DNA from: JAGPKI01 sp052034135
GTDB lineage: Bacteria; Caldisericota; Caldisericia; UBA6126; JAGPKI01
Reading direction: 5' to 3'
Length of the DNA: 64,000 bases
NCBI GenBank assembly: GCA_052034135.1
Contig: JBPOJC010000013.1
Location: forward strand, 62,001-126,000
Of the stretch, positions 9,086 to 18,831 are shown piece by piece; position 1 is the stretch's first letter, and each line of letters opens with the position of its first letter. The notes beneath the pieces are model-generated. The model saw only the letters and a program-made list of their open reading frames with translations, was not told where the DNA came from and made no database searches. Made by a program: the position numbers and the translations under genes.

Positions 9086-9605
9086 TATTTATACTTACCT
9101 CCTCTATATAATGTTTGGCAACTTCTAAATAGTGAGTAGCTGAATTATTTATCTGTTCTATTTCTTCTTTTGTGAGTTCTCTAACAACACGCGCAGGAAC
9201 TCCCATAACTAAAGAATTTTCTGGAATAAATTTATTTTCAGTTACAACTGCTCCAGCTGCTATTAATGAATTCTTAGAAATATGAGCGCCATTCAAAATT
9301 ATAGCCCCCATGCCAACTAAAACATTATCATCTATTTTGCATGCATGTAATATTGCATTGTGTCCGACGGTAACTCTATTTCCTACTATTGCTGGAATAT
9401 CCTCCTCTACATGGATTGTAGCATTGTCTTGAATGTTTGTCTCCTCGCCAATTATTATAGGCGCAATATCAGCCCTAAGAACAGCATTGAACCATATACT
9501 TGAATTTAAAAATAGTTTAACATTTCCGATTATTCGGGCACTATCTGCTATGAATATGGCATTAAGGACATCTGGAACCATTCCTTTATATGGTATAAGC
9601 TTCAT
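9078..9605 (-). CDS. Gamma-carbonic-anhydrase-like hexapeptide-repeat protein
   Basis: A 175-residue left-handed beta-helix protein of the YrdA/PaaY/CcmM-like group. Repeats of the [LIV]GxxxxI type run from about residue 20 to 135. Zinc-ligand histidines sit at the expected places (ATIHVEED and VTVGHNAILHACKI). Many such proteins are annotated as gamma carbonic anhydrases, although activity varies and some are inactive. A C-terminal helix (LTKEEIEQINNSATHYLEVAKHYIEE) caps the helix. It is the first gene of the three-gene minus-strand group with the permease and pduL. Confidence 0.85.
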   Translation of the reverse strand: MKLIPYKGMVPDVLNAIFIADSARIIGNVKLFLNSSIWFNAVLRADIAPIIIGEETNIQDNATIHVEEDIPAIVGNRVTVGHNAILHACKIDDNVLVGMGAIILNGAHISKNSLIAAGAVVTENKFIPENSLVMGVPARVVRELTKEEIEQINNSATHYLEVAKHYIEEVSINNG

Positions 9606-9826
9606 TTTTCATTCACCTTTTTCTTTCTACTAATTCTTTTGGTAATTATACCTTATTTAGATTGCTTTACTAAATAGCTTTGAAATTTTTTTGTAAATCA
9701 TTTTTATTCATTTTTTATGTATTTATATCTCTTAGATCATTATCGAAATCATTTATCAGGAATCAAGTATTCTTCGTTATTCTCGAGTTTTTATCTTATC
9801 GAGAGCCCTACTCCAATAATTCTTTA

Positions 9827-9877
9827 GGGAATCCAGAAAGCAATAAATAATATGGATCCCCGATAAAAGATTTCGGG
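9827..9877 (+). repeat. Dispersed repeat R1, copy 1 (51 bp)
   Basis: This 51-base stretch, starting GGGAATCCAGAAAGC and ending GATTTCGGG, is identical base for base to 22840-22890, about 13 kb away. It contains the complementary blocks CCCCGA and TCGGG around an AT-rich loop, so it can form a hairpin. Confidence 0.9.
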
Positions 9878-9882
9878 AATTA

Positions 9883-9936
9883 CAGATACTGAAATTCCTC
9901 AGGACGAGTATGGCAATACCACACTTTCGGGATGAC
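9883..9936 (+). repeat. Dispersed repeat R3, copy 1
   Basis: Begins CAGATACTGAAATTCCTCAG and ends CACTTTCGGGATGAC. It is a diverged copy of the sequence at 10108-10163 and of the reverse complement of 61741-61784. Confidence 0.75.
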
Positions 9937-9946
9937 ACCCACACCC

Positions 9947-9987
9947 GTCACCCTGAGGAGCGTATTTTACTTCGTAAGGGTCTCCGC
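9947..9987 (+). repeat. Dispersed repeat R2, copy 1
   Basis: Begins GTCACCCTGAGGAGCG and ends in AGGGTCTC. Related copies are at 9998-10040, 22773-22812 and, inverted, at 61691-61732 and 63392-63432. Sequences of this kind occur as intergenic repeats in many unrelated bacterial genomes. Confidence 0.8.
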
Positions 9988-9997
9988 TCACCACCAC

Positions 9998-10040
9998 GTC
10001 ACCCCGAGGAGCGTATCTGAAAGCGACGAAGGGTCTCCTC
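9998..10040 (+). repeat. Dispersed repeat R2, copy 2
   Basis: Begins GTCACCCCGAGGAGCG, followed by AAGCGACGAAGGGTCTCC. It lies about ten bases after copy 1 in the same orientation, giving a local tandem pair. Confidence 0.8.
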
Positions 10041-10107
10041 TTTTTATTCTTGCATACACAGTAAATGCAAATAAAACATAAACCAAAATCCCACAAATGG
10101 TAAAAGA

Positions 10108-10163
10108 CAGATACTGAGATTCCTTAAGGACTTGTGCGAAAATACCGCACTTTCAGAATAACG
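10108..10163 (+). repeat. Dispersed repeat R3, copy 2
   Basis: Begins CAGATACTGAGATTCC and includes GTGCGAAAATACCGCAC, a short imperfect palindrome. It closely matches the reverse complement of 61741-61784. Confidence 0.75.
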
Positions 10164-10326
10164 AAGAAACCTAAGAATGCAACAAAAGCGAGGAATGGCA
10201 AAAAAACTATTTGCATATTATTTTTAAATGAGGCAAATCGGACTCTTGCTATTGTAATGGTTTTAGTGATAATTATTTTAAAATCTTATTAGAAAAAGAA
10301 AGTTTTAATAGGGAGCTTTTATAAAG

Positions 10327-12666
10327 ATGGATAACAATAGCCTTAGAGTTCTTGAGCTTGATAAAGTCTTAAAGATTCTTTCTGGATATGCAAAGACAAA
10401 AGCAGGAATTCAAAAATGTTTATCTCTTAAACCTTCTTCTGACATTGAAACCATTAAAACAAGCCTTAAAGAAGTCACTGAAGCAAAGAAATACATAAAT
10501 ATATATAGTACTCTCCCTATTTTAGAAACAGATGAAGCAAAAGCAGCAACTGATAGAGCTGCTATCAGCGGACTGCTCAACGAAAAAGAATTATTAAGTA
10601 TATTGAGCCAGCTAAAGACATTAAAAAGAATAAAAGATTCCTTTAAAGACATTAAGGATGATTATCCTCTTCTCTATAAATATGCTTCTAAGATTACAAT
10701 ACAAAAGGAAATTGAAGATGCTATAGAATCAAAAATTGGTGATGATTGTGAAGTAAAAACTGATGCCTCTCCGGAACTATCACGAATAAGAAGAAACATT
10801 AAGGAATTAAGAGCATTGATTTATAATAAGATTAACGAGCTTTTTAACTCTCAGTCATATTCGCGAATGTTTCAGGAAAATATTATTACTATTAGAAATG
10901 GAAGATATGTGATTCCCTTAAAAGCAGAGTTTAAAGCACATTTTCCCTGTATAGTCTACGATCAGTCGACATCAGGCGAAACTCTCTTTGTGGAGCCCCT
11001 TTTAATAACTTCATTAAATAATGACTTTAATATTTTGCTATCTCAAGAGAAAAGAGAGATAAACAGGATTTTATCGCTTCTGTCTAACCTTGTCAGAGAG
11101 AAGGCAAAAGAAATTTTATCTTCAATTAAAATTGTTGAAGAGTTTGATTTTATCTTTGCAAAGGCAGCTATGGCAATAGAACGGAATTACGATGAGCCCG
11201 AGATAAGTGATAATCAGTCATTCAATCTAAAGAGAGCAAGGCATCCACTAATACCTGGTAATGAAATAGTTCCTATAGATATAAATTTAGGGGAGAAATT
11301 CCGAACTTTAATAATAACAGGACCTAACACTGGCGGCAAAACCGTTACTTTAAAAACTTGTGGTTTATTGGTAGCAATGACCTATTGCGGTCTTCACATT
11401 CCTTCAGATGAAAATACCAAAATTGGTTTCTTTGCTGACATTTTAGCAGATATCGGCGAAGAGCAGAGCATAGAGCAGAGTCTCAGTAGTTTTTCCTCTC
11501 ATCTTTCAAATATAATTCATATTTTAAAGCTCGCCAACAAAAACACTCTTGTTCTATTAGATGAATTAGGCGCCGGTACAGATCCAGATGAAGGTGCAGC
11601 CCTCGGTATGGCAATCATAAGCTACCTTCATAGAGAAGAAGTTCCGCAGATTATTACTACTCATTTGAGCCAAATAAAATCATTTGCTTACAACCACGAT
11701 GAAGCGGAAAATGCTTGCGTTGGCTTTGATTTGGAATCTTTAAAACCAACTTTTAAGGTTTTAATAGGAGTACCAGGCCAAAGTCATGCCTTCCAGATAG
11801 CTAAAAGATTGGGTTTACCCCAGGATTTAATAGAGTCTGCAGAAAAGTTTATCGGTAAAAAAGAATTAGAGGTTAAAGCTTTAATCGATGGTTTAATGCA
11901 AAAAACAGAAGAAATTGAAGCTCACAGATTAACAAGTGAATCAGCAAGAAAAGAGGCAGAAGAACTTAAGAATAAATATAATCGTGAAGTTCAAAATTTT
12001 GAATCTTCAGTCAAAGAAAAAAAGAAAACTCTTTATCAAAATACCGTTAAAGAAATAAAAGAAATAAGAGAGAAAGCTTCAAAATTATTATCAGAACTTG
12101 CCAAAAAGAAAGAGGCTTCTTCTGAGGCTCATAAACTCTTTGAAGAGATAAGACAAATTGAGGAAGAAACAGAGAATAAACTAAAAGAAATGGAAGAAAT
12201 GGAAAAGGACCTATTGCCGATTCAGGAAAGTTCAGACGTCGAAATTGGGTCAAGTGTATGGGTGCGTAAATATAAAAGAGAAGGGCTTGTCATATCTAAA
12301 GACGATGAAAAAAAGACTGTTGAGGTGATAATGGGTTCATTTAGGGCTGTAATTCCATTAAATGAATTATCAAAAATAGAAGAAACAAAAGAAGAAATTT
12401 ACGAGTCTATTTCTTTAGACGGAGTTAAAAAGAAAAGACTAATTTCTCAAAAAATTGACCTTCATGGATTAAGAGTTGAAGAGGCTTTACCTCTACTTGA
12501 TAAATATCTTGATGATGCATACTTAAGTAAATTACCTCTTGTATATGTAATGCATGGCGAGGGGAAGGGTATCTTAAGAGATGAAATAAGGAATTTTCTA
12601 AAGACTCATCCTCATGTTAGTGATTTTGATCCAAAGGATACCTTTGTAATAGTCTATCTTAAATAA
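10327..12666 (+). CDS. mutS2: Endonuclease MutS2 with Smr domain
   Basis: A 779-residue MutS2 that binds branched DNA or collided ribosomes, depending on species. The lever/clamp region fills residues 1-320. The ATPase has Walker A GPNTGGKT at about 336 and Walker B LVLLDELGAGTDPDEG at about 420. A coiled coil (about 515-640) is rich in Glu and Lys. The C-terminal Smr nuclease domain starts with DLHGLRVEEAL and has HGEGKGILR (about 700-779). No N-terminal mismatch-recognition domain is present, which separates it from MutS1. Its 3' end overlaps the tail of the converging radical SAM gene by 8 bases. Confidence 0.96.
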   Translation: MDNNSLRVLELDKVLKILSGYAKTKAGIQKCLSLKPSSDIETIKTSLKEVTEAKKYINIYSTLPILETDEAKAATDRAAISGLLNEKELLSILSQLKTLKRIKDSFKDIKDDYPLLYKYASKITIQKEIEDAIESKIGDDCEVKTDASPELSRIRRNIKELRALIYNKINELFNSQSYSRMFQENIITIRNGRYVIPLKAEFKAHFPCIVYDQSTSGETLFVEPLLITSLNNDFNILLSQEKREINRILSLLSNLVREKAKEILSSIKIVEEFDFIFAKAAMAIERNYDEPEISDNQSFNLKRARHPLIPGNEIVPIDINLGEKFRTLIITGPNTGGKTVTLKTCGLLVAMTYCGLHIPSDENTKIGFFADILADIGEEQSIEQSLSSFSSHLSNIIHILKLANKNTLVLLDELGAGTDPDEGAALGMAIISYLHREEVPQIITTHLSQIKSFAYNHDEAENACVGFDLESLKPTFKVLIGVPGQSHAFQIAKRLGLPQDLIESAEKFIGKKELEVKALIDGLMQKTEEIEAHRLTSESARKEAEELKNKYNREVQNFESSVKEKKKTLYQNTVKEIKEIREKASKLLSELAKKKEASSEAHKLFEEIRQIEEETENKLKEMEEMEKDLLPIQESSDVEIGSSVWVRKYKREGLVISKDDEKKTVEVIMGSFRAVIPLNELSKIEETKEEIYESISLDGVKKKRLISQKIDLHGLRVEEALPLLDKYLDDAYLSKLPLVYVMHGEGKGILRDEIRNFLKTHPHVSDFDPKDTFVIVYLK

Positions 12667-13642
12667 GATTATTTAGATTCGAGTCTAATCCAATAAGGAA
12701 TTCATCAATACATTTTTTAACTTCATTTGCGTCAAGTGAACGGTGAAAATTATACAGTTCTTTTCCGGGGCTATCGTTATAATAAGGTCTTGTACAGTTA
12801 TCACAACCACTTGTAAGGAATGGTTTACCACTCTTTATTAATTTTTTAACCTTTTCCATATCTTCAATTTTAACATTAAGTTTTATAAGATCTCCAGAAC
12901 TATTAAATTCTGGTTCAAATGAAATATCTTCGTATATTAGAGCTCTTAATACCTGTACTTTCCTATACGAACTTAAATCTGGCTTGGGAAGATTTTCAAG
13001 TTCAGTTCCTATTATGGGAGTAAATGAAAAAAGCCCAGTATTAATCAAATTTGATTTTAAGAAACTCATCATTTTAAAAAAGTCTTCGATAGTATCAGAT
13101 AAACCATATATCAAATGCGTTCCAATGTGGCCCTTGTAAATTTGTGATAAGCCAACCAGTGTTTCAACCTTTTCTTTAAAATCATTACCCTTAATTTTCT
13201 CATATGAATCTAATTTTGCGCAATCAAGAGGTATTGTTATGGTATCCGCTCCAATTTCGAATAAACTTTTCAAAAATTCAATATTTGTTGAAGCAATAGA
13301 AATTGATATTTTGAAATTATTTCTGCTTGCCAAGATTAGGCTTTCAACCAAAGATTTGAGCATATTTAAAAAATATTCATCTGAAACAATCTGAAGACAA
13401 ATTCTCTTTATACTATTTGCTTTATCTATAGCATTTAAAAGCTCTCCATCACTAACATTTTGCCATGTAATACGTGATAAATAATTAGAACAGGTTGAAG
13501 AGGTAATAGATTGTGAGCAGAATTTACAGGAATTCCTACATTTCTCCCCGACCATTACATAAATTGTCTCAAGTGGAAAATCTATTACACTTTTTCTTAA
13601 ACCGAGCTTAATAGCAGATGCATACGAAAGCTTTAAATTCAT
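12659..13642 (-). CDS. Radical SAM protein, biotin-synthase-like
   Basis: A 327-residue radical SAM enzyme. The cluster motif is CRNSCKFC (Cys35, 39, 42) in ETIYVMVGEKCRNSC. The barrel and spacing resemble BioB-like enzymes, but substrate residues of biotin synthase are not evident. Close to the C-terminus a second cysteine pair (SGCDNC) is followed by RPYYNDSPGKELYNFHR, a motif I associate from memory with archaeal/bacterial LipS-type lipoyl synthases. That link is an inference; the lipoyl-carrier gene at 52.6-53.0 kb would give such an enzyme a substrate. It is the last gene of the epimerase-to-uvrA operon and overlaps the PP2C gene by one base. Confidence 0.75.
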   Translation of the reverse strand: MNLKLSYASAIKLGLRKSVIDFPLETIYVMVGEKCRNSCKFCSQSITSSTCSNYLSRITWQNVSDGELLNAIDKANSIKRICLQIVSDEYFLNMLKSLVESLILASRNNFKISISIASTNIEFLKSLFEIGADTITIPLDCAKLDSYEKIKGNDFKEKVETLVGLSQIYKGHIGTHLIYGLSDTIEDFFKMMSFLKSNLINTGLFSFTPIIGTELENLPKPDLSSYRKVQVLRALIYEDISFEPEFNSSGDLIKLNVKIEDMEKVKKLIKSGKPFLTSGCDNCTRPYYNDSPGKELYNFHRSLDANEVKKCIDEFLIGLDSNLNNLI

Positions 13643-14370
13643 TACTTTACAACAATAACACCAATTGTTATGTTATCTTTTACATTATTTGCTATAGCAG
13701 ATCTTACAAAAGCATTACAGATTTCTTTAGAATCGGTACTATTTGAAAGAATTTTCAAAGACTCTTCATTAAAGTTTTTATATCTTACTGCACCGTCAGT
13801 TGCAGTAATGTAAATGTCTCCTTTTTCTATTCGAAATTCTTTTACTGAGTAAGATAGCTCTTTGCTGACTCCAATTACATGTTTGCTTGGATCTTTAAGA
13901 GTTGATAATGGTTCACTGCCGCATAATTTAGTTAGCCTCATTCTATGATAGCGATAAATATTCGCGTCTCCAACTGTTAAACCAGTAAACCTATTATTTT
14001 TTGTTATACAAGAAACCGCTAAAGTAGCTGCCATATTTGAATATGATTTAATCTTTTGCGACATTGAAAGTATTTGAAGATTAATTTGTTCGATAATTTT
14101 AATTAAAAAATCTCTGTTGCTTATAGTTTTAGATTCAGAACCAAGAATTGTTTCCTTATGCATATAATATTCCTTAATTTTTTCAATAACATTTTTACTT
14201 GCAATTTCAGGAACAGCATTGTTTCTTACTCCATCAGCAACAGCCATCAAAACTTTAACATCAGGAGCTATGGAGTAAGCCAACATGCAATCATCCTCAT
14301 TTTTTTCTCCGCATAAACCTATATCGGATAAAACGTATGCATCTAACTTATAGTCTCTAAATAGGATCAT
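13642..14370 (-). CDS. PP2C-type serine/threonine protein phosphatase
   Basis: A 242-residue PPM/PP2C phosphatase of the Stp type. Metal-binding aspartates are in SDIGLCGEKNEDD, VLMAVADGVRNN, ITATDGAVRY and the closing DNITIGVIVV. No membrane segment is present. Bacterial Stp enzymes usually act with a PASTA-type kinase on wall and translation proteins; no kinase is in this window. The typical RxxNEDs opening is altered to CGEKNEDD, where the Arg near the phosphate is replaced. It overlaps uvrA by 4 bases (ATGA). Confidence 0.88.
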   Translation of the reverse strand: MILFRDYKLDAYVLSDIGLCGEKNEDDCMLAYSIAPDVKVLMAVADGVRNNAVPEIASKNVIEKIKEYYMHKETILGSESKTISNRDFLIKIIEQINLQILSMSQKIKSYSNMAATLAVSCITKNNRFTGLTVGDANIYRYHRMRLTKLCGSEPLSTLKDPSKHVIGVSKELSYSVKEFRIEKGDIYITATDGAVRYKNFNEESLKILSNSTDSKEICNAFVRSAIANNVKDNITIGVIVVK

Positions 14371-17159
14371 GCAAAAATCTTCTCTTTCTTTAGCACTTTC
14401 TTCAAATACATCCCTGTATAAGAATTGTCACTGCCTGCTACTTCTTCAGGTGTTCCTTTGGCAACTATATATCCTCCATAATCACCTCCGCCTGGTCCTA
14501 AATCAATTATATAATCACTACTTTTTATTACATCGAGGTTATGCTCAATCACTATGACCGTGTTCCCTTTGTCAACTAATTTGTTTAAAACCTCTAAAAG
14601 CCTCTTTATATCTGCAAAGTGTAAACCAGTTGTTGGTTCATCAAGTATGTACAAAGTTTTACCTTCACTTTTCTTGGATAGCTCTAAGGCTAACTTTATT
14701 CTTTGGGCTTCTCCTCCTGAAAGAGTTGTTGAAGACTGACCAAGTTTAATATATCCTAATCCAACATCTCTAAGTAATTCAAGTTTTCTTCTTGCTTTGG
14801 GATAATTCTTAAACAATTCAAATGCATCATCGGCTGTCATATCGAGAACATCGTAAACATTATATCCTTTATATCTTATTAAAAGCGTCTCTTTGTTAAA
14901 TCTTTTACCTTCACATACCTCGCAGGGTATATAAACATCAGGCAAGAATTGCATTTCTACTTTTTTCAAACCATCACCCATGCATGCTTCACATCTCCCG
15001 CCCTTTACATTAAAACTAAATCTACTTATAGTGTAGCCTCTCATTTTTGATTCTGGGAGTGACGCAAAAATCTGCCTTATGTCAGTCCAAAGACCGATGT
15101 AAGTAGCAGGATTTGACCTTGGTGTTCTACCGATTGGATTTTGATCAACAATTATTACTTTCTTAATGTTTTCGATGCCGAAAATTTTATCATATTCTCC
15201 GGGAGTTTCTTTAGAATTGTGTAGAATTGATGCAAGCGCTCTATATAGCACATCATTTATTAATGTACTTTTCCCTGAACCAGAAACACCTGTGATGCAA
15301 ATAAACTTTCCCAAATTAAAACTAACAGAAATGTTTTTAAGATTATGCTCTCTAACGCCAGTAATTTTGAGCGTTTTACCATTTCCCTTTCTTCTACTTT
15401 CAGGAACAGGAATAAGCTCCTTACCTGATAAAAATCTACCAGTAACAGATCTTTCTTCATTTATTATATCTTCCAATTTCCCAGAAACAACAACTTCTCC
15501 ACCATCGGTTCCAGCTCCAGGACCAACATCAACTATAAAATCAGCACTTCTTATTGTATTTTCATCATGCTCAACTACAATTACCGTATTTCCAAGGTCT
15601 CTAAGTTTAAATAGTGTTTTAAGAAGTTTTTCGTTATCTTTCGAGTGCAATCCAATACTTGGTTCGTCTAATACATAAAGTACGCCCACTAATCCAGATC
15701 CAACCTGGCTTGCAAGCCTTATTCTTTGGGCTTCTCCTCCTGAAAGAGTCGCAGATTCTCTGCTTAAAGATAGATAATCAAGTCCAACATTAATAATAAA
15801 GGTAAGTCTTGAACTAATTTCCTTTAAAATTCTATCTGCAATAAGTTTCTCGTTTTCTGTAAGTTTGACTGTCTCAAAGAATTGTAAAAGACTTCTCAAA
15901 GACATATCGCATAAATCAGCAATGTTTTTACCATTTATAGTTACCGATAAAGCCTCTTTCTTAAGACGCGTTCCATTACAGGAAGAACATTTTTTCTTGA
16001 TCATAAGTTTTTCGTATTCCCAGAGCATCATTTCTGAATCTGTTTCTGAATACCTTCTCTTTATAGTGTTTATAACTCCTTCATAGTATCTATCGCCGTA
16101 AAGAATAGCATTTTTTGTTCCATTCTTTAATAATTTATATGGAGTATTCAATGATTCTCCATATCTTTCAAGTACTCGTTCTATAAGGTTTAATGTATAG
16201 CTTTCTGTATAATTTCTAAAGCCAGGTATATCTATTGCACCATCAATAATGGATTTTTCTGGATCTTTTATAATTAGCGATGGGCTAACCTCATTTATAA
16301 CTCCTAACCCATTACACTCCGGGCAAGCACCAAAAGGACTATTAAATGAGAACAGTCTCGGCTCAATTTCAGATATGCTGATTCCGCATGTAGGACAAGC
16401 AAATTTTTCAGAGAATATGTGCGTCTCCCACTTATTTTCTGTATTCACTCTTATTTCTATCATGCCGTTTGCTAATTCCAATGCTTGCTCTATTGAATCA
16501 GCTATTCTTGGCCTTTCACCCTCTTCTACGGTCAATTGATCAACAATGACTAATATAGAATGCTTTTGAGTTTTTTTAAGAATTATTTTATCATCAATAT
16601 CGTAGAGATTTTCATCCACAATAACTTTTACATAACCCTTCATCTGTAATTCTGAAAAAAGATTCTTAAATTCTCCCTTCTTTTCTCTTACAATTGGAGC
16701 AATAATCTGAATCATTTTATCATTAAACGATAACATTACCCTTTCAATAATCTGGTCTAAACTCTGGGATTTAATTTCCTTACCGCAATTAGGACAATGC
16801 GGAATCCCAATTCTTGCAAAAAGAAGCCTTAAATAATCGTAAACTTCTGTCATTGTACCCACTGTGGAACGTGGATTTTTGCTCCCTGAATGTTGAGTTA
16901 TTGCAATAGAAGGAGAAAGCCCTTCAATATGGTCAACATTGGGCTTTCTTAACTCTCCTATAAATTGTCTTGCATAAGTCGAGAGAGACTCCAAATATTT
17001 TCTCTGCCCCTCAGTATATATTGTATCAAAAGCGAGTGAAGACTTGCCTGAACCAGAGATACCTGTGATAACCACTAATTTGTTTCTCGGTATATCAAGG
17101 TTTATATTTTTTAAATTATGTTCTTTTGCTCCTCTTATTCTAATAAAATCATCTTGCAT
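14367..17159 (-). CDS. uvrA: Excinuclease ABC subunit A
   Basis: Damage-sensing ATPase of nucleotide excision repair. The 930-residue protein has two ABC modules with Walker A GISGSGKSSLAF (about residue 32) and GVSGSGKSTLIND (about 630). It has paired LSGGEAQRIRLA and LSGGEAQRIKLA signatures. Zinc fingers are visible as CPNCGKEI-like, CPTCGISISEIEPRLFSFN...CPECNG and CEACMGDG...CEVCEG modules. Full length and all motifs are intact. No uvrB or uvrC is in the window. It starts 5 bases after the pyrG stop in the same operon. Confidence 0.98.
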   Translation of the reverse strand: MQDDFIRIRGAKEHNLKNINLDIPRNKLVVITGISGSGKSSLAFDTIYTEGQRKYLESLSTYARQFIGELRKPNVDHIEGLSPSIAITQHSGSKNPRSTVGTMTEVYDYLRLLFARIGIPHCPNCGKEIKSQSLDQIIERVMLSFNDKMIQIIAPIVREKKGEFKNLFSELQMKGYVKVIVDENLYDIDDKIILKKTQKHSILVIVDQLTVEEGERPRIADSIEQALELANGMIEIRVNTENKWETHIFSEKFACPTCGISISEIEPRLFSFNSPFGACPECNGLGVINEVSPSLIIKDPEKSIIDGAIDIPGFRNYTESYTLNLIERVLERYGESLNTPYKLLKNGTKNAILYGDRYYEGVINTIKRRYSETDSEMMLWEYEKLMIKKKCSSCNGTRLKKEALSVTINGKNIADLCDMSLRSLLQFFETVKLTENEKLIADRILKEISSRLTFIINVGLDYLSLSRESATLSGGEAQRIRLASQVGSGLVGVLYVLDEPSIGLHSKDNEKLLKTLFKLRDLGNTVIVVEHDENTIRSADFIVDVGPGAGTDGGEVVVSGKLEDIINEERSVTGRFLSGKELIPVPESRRKGNGKTLKITGVREHNLKNISVSFNLGKFICITGVSGSGKSTLINDVLYRALASILHNSKETPGEYDKIFGIENIKKVIIVDQNPIGRTPRSNPATYIGLWTDIRQIFASLPESKMRGYTISRFSFNVKGGRCEACMGDGLKKVEMQFLPDVYIPCEVCEGKRFNKETLLIRYKGYNVYDVLDMTADDAFELFKNYPKARRKLELLRDVGLGYIKLGQSSTTLSGGEAQRIKLALELSKKSEGKTLYILDEPTTGLHFADIKRLLEVLNKLVDKGNTVIVIEHNLDVIKSSDYIIDLGPGGGDYGGYIVAKGTPEEVAGSDNSYTGMYLKKVLKKEKIFA

Positions 17160-17164
17160 ATTTG

Positions 17165-18790
17165 TTACGATTTATCTTCTTCTAATTTCTCTTTATATTT
17201 AAAGCAAGCATTAATAAATCCAATGAATAGTGGGTGAGGCCTTAGAGGTCTTGAGATAAGTTCAGGGTGAAATTGACTAGCAATGAAAAATGGATGAGTG
17301 CTTAATTCTACAATTTCAACAAGATTTTTATCCATATAAACACCTGATACTTTCATATTTGCCATTTCAAGTCGATTTCTAAATGCATTGTTTACTTCAT
17401 ATCTATGGCGATGTCTTTCATGTACTATTTCCTTATTATAGAGCTTGCTTGCCAATGAACCTTGAGCAATTTTACATGAAAAAGCACCAAGCCTCATATT
17501 GGCACCTTTTTCATTTAGTCCTTTCTGCTCAGGCATTAAACTTATAACAGGATACGGAGTAGTGGGATCAAATTCAGAAGAATTGGCATTAGTTAATCTT
17601 AAAAAGTTTCTTGCAAAATCTATAACAGCAACTTGAAGTCCTAAGCAAATTCCAAAAAATGGAATATTTTCTTCTCTTGCATATTTTACTGCATTAATCA
17701 TTCCTTCTATACCCCTTTTTCCAAAACCACCAGGAATCAAAATTCCATGTAAACCATTAAGCACATCATGTGGATCATTCTTTTCCAAACTTTCTGCAGA
17801 AATCCATTTTATGTTTACTTTTACTTTTGTGTTTACTTGAGCATGCTTTAAAGCTTCTACAAGAGAAATATAAGCATCGCACATAGATGTATATTTACCA
17901 ATTATACCTATATCTACAGAACTAGTTAGATTATTAATGGTATTAACCATTTCTTCCCATTCATCAAAATTTGCTTCTCTCTCTGGAAGCTCCCATAATT
18001 CTAATAAAGTTTTACTTAAACCCGCTTTTTCAATCATTAAAGGTACTTCATAGATGTTTTGGGCGTCAATAACTGAAAAAATTCTTTCCTTTTTCACATC
18101 ACAAAATAAAGAAATTTTTTCTGCAATATCATCAGAAATTTCTCTGTCCGAGCGGCATGCAATTATATCAGGCTGAATTCCAACTCTTCTAAGTTCTGCT
18201 ACACTGTGTTGAGTTGGTTTTGTTTTTAACTCATCTGTGGCTTTTAAATGAGGTAAATAAGTCAGATGTAAGAAAAGAACATCGCGAGGAGGATTTTCCA
18301 TTCTAAATTCCCTTATTGCTTCAAGAAATGGAAGACCTTCAATATCTCCTACTGTTCCACCAATTTCACCTATGATTATGTCTGGCTCTACTGCTTCTTT
18401 GAGCTGATAAATTCTTTGCTTTATTTCGTTCGTGAGATGCGGTATAGTCTGAACTGTTGCGCCAAGAAAATCACCTCTTCTTTCCTTTGCAACTAACTGC
18501 GAATAAACTGACCCGGCAGTAACATTATTTAAATGAGACAAATTCTCATCAAGAAATCTTTCGTAGTGTCCCAAATCAAGGTCTGTTTCAGCACCATCAT
18601 CAGTCACAAAAACTTCTCCATGCTGATATGGGTTTTGCAATCCTGCATCAACATTTAGGTATGGATCAAATTTTATTATAGATACTTTGAACCCTCTTGC
18701 TTTTAAAGTTTTCCCAATAGAAGATGTAAGAATGCCTTTTCCAAGAGAGGACATGACTCCACCAGTTACAAAAATATACTTAGTACCCAT
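17165..18790 (-). CDS. pyrG: CTP synthase
   Basis: Makes CTP from UTP with glutamine or ammonia and ATP. The 541-residue protein has the N-terminal synthetase domain (KYIFVTGGVMSSLGKGI, GEVFVTDDGAETDLDLGHYERF) and a C-terminal class I glutamine amidotransferase domain. That domain carries the nucleophile loop FFGICLGLQVAVIDFARN and a His/Glu pair in SQFHPELISRP. Full length. The start lies 41 bases after the ddl stop. Grouping with ddl and uvrA looks like general housekeeping, not a pathway. Confidence 0.98.
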   Translation of the reverse strand: MGTKYIFVTGGVMSSLGKGILTSSIGKTLKARGFKVSIIKFDPYLNVDAGLQNPYQHGEVFVTDDGAETDLDLGHYERFLDENLSHLNNVTAGSVYSQLVAKERRGDFLGATVQTIPHLTNEIKQRIYQLKEAVEPDIIIGEIGGTVGDIEGLPFLEAIREFRMENPPRDVLFLHLTYLPHLKATDELKTKPTQHSVAELRRVGIQPDIIACRSDREISDDIAEKISLFCDVKKERIFSVIDAQNIYEVPLMIEKAGLSKTLLELWELPEREANFDEWEEMVNTINNLTSSVDIGIIGKYTSMCDAYISLVEALKHAQVNTKVKVNIKWISAESLEKNDPHDVLNGLHGILIPGGFGKRGIEGMINAVKYAREENIPFFGICLGLQVAVIDFARNFLRLTNANSSEFDPTTPYPVISLMPEQKGLNEKGANMRLGAFSCKIAQGSLASKLYNKEIVHERHRHRYEVNNAFRNRLEMANMKVSGVYMDKNLVEIVELSTHPFFIASQFHPELISRPLRPHPLFIGFINACFKYKEKLEEDKS

Positions 18791-18831
18791 TTTTTAATCC
18801 TCCAATATTATCCTTTATCTATATAAAACAA

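Larger units (their letters stand above)
9606..10326 (+). repeat. Intergenic repeat island A (about 720 bases)
   Basis: No gene is credible here. Between 9827 and 10163 lie at least five pieces of dispersed repeats that recur elsewhere in the window: one R1 unit, two R2 units and two R3 units, listed separately. Their GC content is clearly higher than that of the flanks. The remainder is AT-rich, and the last bases (TAGGGAGCTTTTATAAAG) supply the ribosome site of mutS2. Confidence 0.8.

Noticed and set aside
9899..10096. Minus frame of 65 codons in repeat island A
   Set aside because: It consists of R2 and R3 repeats and has no ribosome site.
9606..10326. CRISPR array
   Set aside because: Repeats are few, unequal in spacing and mixed in type; no cas genes are in the window.
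15166..15678. 170-codon plus frame antisense to uvrA
   Set aside because: Lies wholly inside uvrA with intact UvrA motifs; no start signals.
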